From the NCBI GenBank assembly GCA_036276235.1, contig DATBDZ010000187.1:1-13884 (forward strand): 13,884 nucleotides of DNA. The letters run 5' to 3'. Both the position numbers and the translations under genes were made by a program. Origin of the DNA: JANWHF01 sp036276235 (lineage in GTDB: Bacteria; Planctomycetota; Phycisphaerae; Tepidisphaerales; Tepidisphaeraceae). Below, one piece after another: positions 12,636-13,884 of this stretch. The notes below the pieces were generated by a model. The model made no database searches and was not told the origin of the DNA. It saw only the letters and a list, made by a program, of their open reading frames with translations. Position 1 is the stretch's first letter. Each line of letters begins with the position of its first letter.

Positions 12636-13817
12636 GTGGGACCCTTGATTCAGAAGATTAAGGATCTGATTGCAGCGGCTTCACTCGAAAGCGAAAAACC
12701 CATTCTCCCGCGCAACGACGAAAACGATCGCCAGTGGCGGCGCATCCGCCATCATCCGAGGCGCCGCATGAGAATTGCCGGGCTCCGCCTGGAGCGGCGG
12801 GATTGGGCGCGCGCCATCAAGTGGTATCTTCGAGAAGCTCTCGCGCATCCGGAGCAAGCCGCCCATGCGTACGTGCTTGCCGCTCGCGCGGCCCGGCATC
12901 TTCGCGGAGCTAACGAAGCTGCTGATCCTCGGCTGCTGACCTATCCGCTGACCGATGCACAAAGGGAGCAGGCGGCGGATTTCTACCGGCGGGCGCTGGC
13001 TGCTGACCCCAATCATCCGCTGGCAACCATCGGCCTGAAGCAGATGCTTCCAGCCGACGACCCTCAAGCATTGGCATTGCTGGAGCAGCTTCACAACGTG
13101 TCGCCCGAGCATGTCCCGATGATCGAACTGGGAGACCGCTATCGTCGGATCGGAAAACTGGCCGAGGCAAAGCAGTGCTATGAGTCGGTGAAGAGCAATG
13201 TCGCCTACCGTCGTCTCGACTCGCTATGCACAGAGCTGGGTCTAACGGCAGAAGCAAAAGCGTGGCGGCGGGCCGCGTCGGTTCCGCAGACAGTCCGTTC
13301 TTTGCCAGTTGCGGTCGCGATTGCGGATGAACATGGGAACTACCACTGCCCGAACTGTGGCGGCCAATTTGATCCGCGCAATCCTCTGGAGTGGGATGGC
13401 TCGCGGCACGTGCAATGCAACGAACGGGTCCACGTTAAAGGCGTTGAGCCGCCGCCGATTGAACCGGTTTGGTGTGTGGTGGCGAACGTTGGTCCACATT
13501 CATTTGGCCCGGCTGGTACAGTTCGCAGTTACACCAAGCATTTCACCGCCGGCACAAAGCTGTATTGCATCAGAATCGAGAGGCCGGATGCGATGCTAGT
13601 CGTCGGCCGACATCGCAATTCGCCGCGGCTGGTTCGTCTGATCGTTCCGATTAAGGTTCTGGCCAACTGCCGCGCCAAGCTCGTCTACAAGCGCGAGGTG
13701 ATAGACACTCTGAGCACGAATGGGGATGGAAGCACCAATTGGGATGGAACGGTCGAATCGCAGAAGCGCGCCGAGGAATTGATAGAGTGGATTCATAAGG
13801 TGCAGGCCGGATCATAA
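12636..13817 (+). CDS. Helical-repeat and zinc-ribbon-like protein of unknown function
   Basis: A 393-residue protein I do not recognise. Residues about 47-215 are helical and TPR-like: pairs such as WARAIKWYLREALAHPEQAAHAYVLAARAARHL, QAADFYRRALAADPNHPLATIGLKQML and GDRYRRIGKLAEAKQCYESV fit the TPR pattern. A small putative zinc-binding segment follows, C238-PN-C241 and C261 with H258 or H266 as a possible fourth ligand; a second CxxC is missing, so metal binding is uncertain. The C-terminal part (about 275-390) is mixed alpha/beta with no known motif. The N-terminus is very basic (about 32-55). There is no signal peptide or membrane helix. The start is GTG at 12636, supported by the extended -10 just upstream; an internal ATG at 12768 is the main alternative. 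It could be a scaffold for protein interactions. Confidence 0.75.
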   Translation: MGPLIQKIKDLIAAASLESEKPILPRNDENDRQWRRIRHHPRRRMRIAGLRLERRDWARAIKWYLREALAHPEQAAHAYVLAARAARHLRGANEAADPRLLTYPLTDAQREQAADFYRRALAADPNHPLATIGLKQMLPADDPQALALLEQLHNVSPEHVPMIELGDRYRRIGKLAEAKQCYESVKSNVAYRRLDSLCTELGLTAEAKAWRRAASVPQTVRSLPVAVAIADEHGNYHCPNCGGQFDPRNPLEWDGSRHVQCNERVHVKGVEPPPIEPVWCVVANVGPHSFGPAGTVRSYTKHFTAGTKLYCIRIERPDAMLVVGRHRNSPRLVRLIVPIKVLANCRAKLVYKREVIDTLSTNGDGSTNWDGTVESQKRAEELIEWIHKVQAGS

Positions 13818-13841
13818 ATTCCCGGCAACGCTGCAACCCTC

Positions 13842-13860
13842 GCCACGCGCGGCGCGTGGC
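13842..13860. repeat. Short GC-rich palindrome after the last gene
   Basis: GCCACGCGC (13842-13850) and GCGCGTGGC (13852-13860) form a perfect inverted repeat around one base, 24 bases after the stop at 13817. No T-run follows. It may serve as a weak terminator or be one unit of a REP-like family. It shares the GTGGCAT sequence at its edge with the element at 5237-5458. Confidence 0.5.
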
Positions 13861-13884
13861 ATTAGACTGTACGCTTCGTTTTTA

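Overview
The window is a high-GC bacterial chromosome segment with no tRNA, rRNA, CRISPR array or transposase. No single gene fixes the taxon. The combination points to Planctomycetota or a similar soil lineage: a BlaI-type repressor with a giant M56 peptidase carrying carboxypeptidase-regulatory-like repeats, a GYF_2 protein, a double-domain pterin synthase, several short palindromic repeats, and weak or absent Shine-Dalgarno sites at many genes. This assignment is inference.

Layout: (1) 222-1682, gatA, the amidase subunit of the tRNA-dependent amidotransferase, with no gatC or gatB beside it. (2) 1711-2740, a 35-bp-arm palindrome, then a 127-residue protein of unknown function whose stop codon overlaps the start of a GNAT acetyltransferase. 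(3) 2742-3984 (minus), a class II-type Fic AMP-transferase with a C-terminal winged helix, converging on the GNAT gene with one base between the stops. Its upstream region carries three 20-bp palindromes whose centres are exactly 31 bp apart. (4) 4035-4964 (minus), a GYF_2 protein with a C-terminal membrane anchor. (5) 4965-5610, a noncoding stretch holding a 222-bp composite palindromic element and the promoter/operator of the next unit. (6) 5611-9143, a BlaI-like repressor and an M56 membrane metallopeptidase, an apparent signal-transducing pair whose outer domain is a chain of carboxypeptidase-regulatory-like modules rather than the beta-lactam sensor of BlaR1. (7) 9267-10073, a tandem PTPS/QueD-fold protein with an apparently leaderless promoter. 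(8) 10186-11166 (minus), an aldo/keto reductase, converging on the PTPS gene over an AT-rich inverted repeat. (9) 11338-12627, a GT1/GT28-like glycosyltransferase, divergent from the reductase. Both divergent genes have near-identical A/C-only tracts just before their start codons. (10) 12636-13817, a helical-repeat (TPR-like) and zinc-ribbon-like protein of unknown function whose promoter -10 box contains the stop codon of the glycosyltransferase gene.

The genes do not form one pathway. The clearest working unit is the BlaI/M56 pair. The most interesting noncoding signals are the phased operator array before the Fic gene, the mirrored A/C-rich leaders between the reductase and the glycosyltransferase, and the composite palindrome at 5237-5458.
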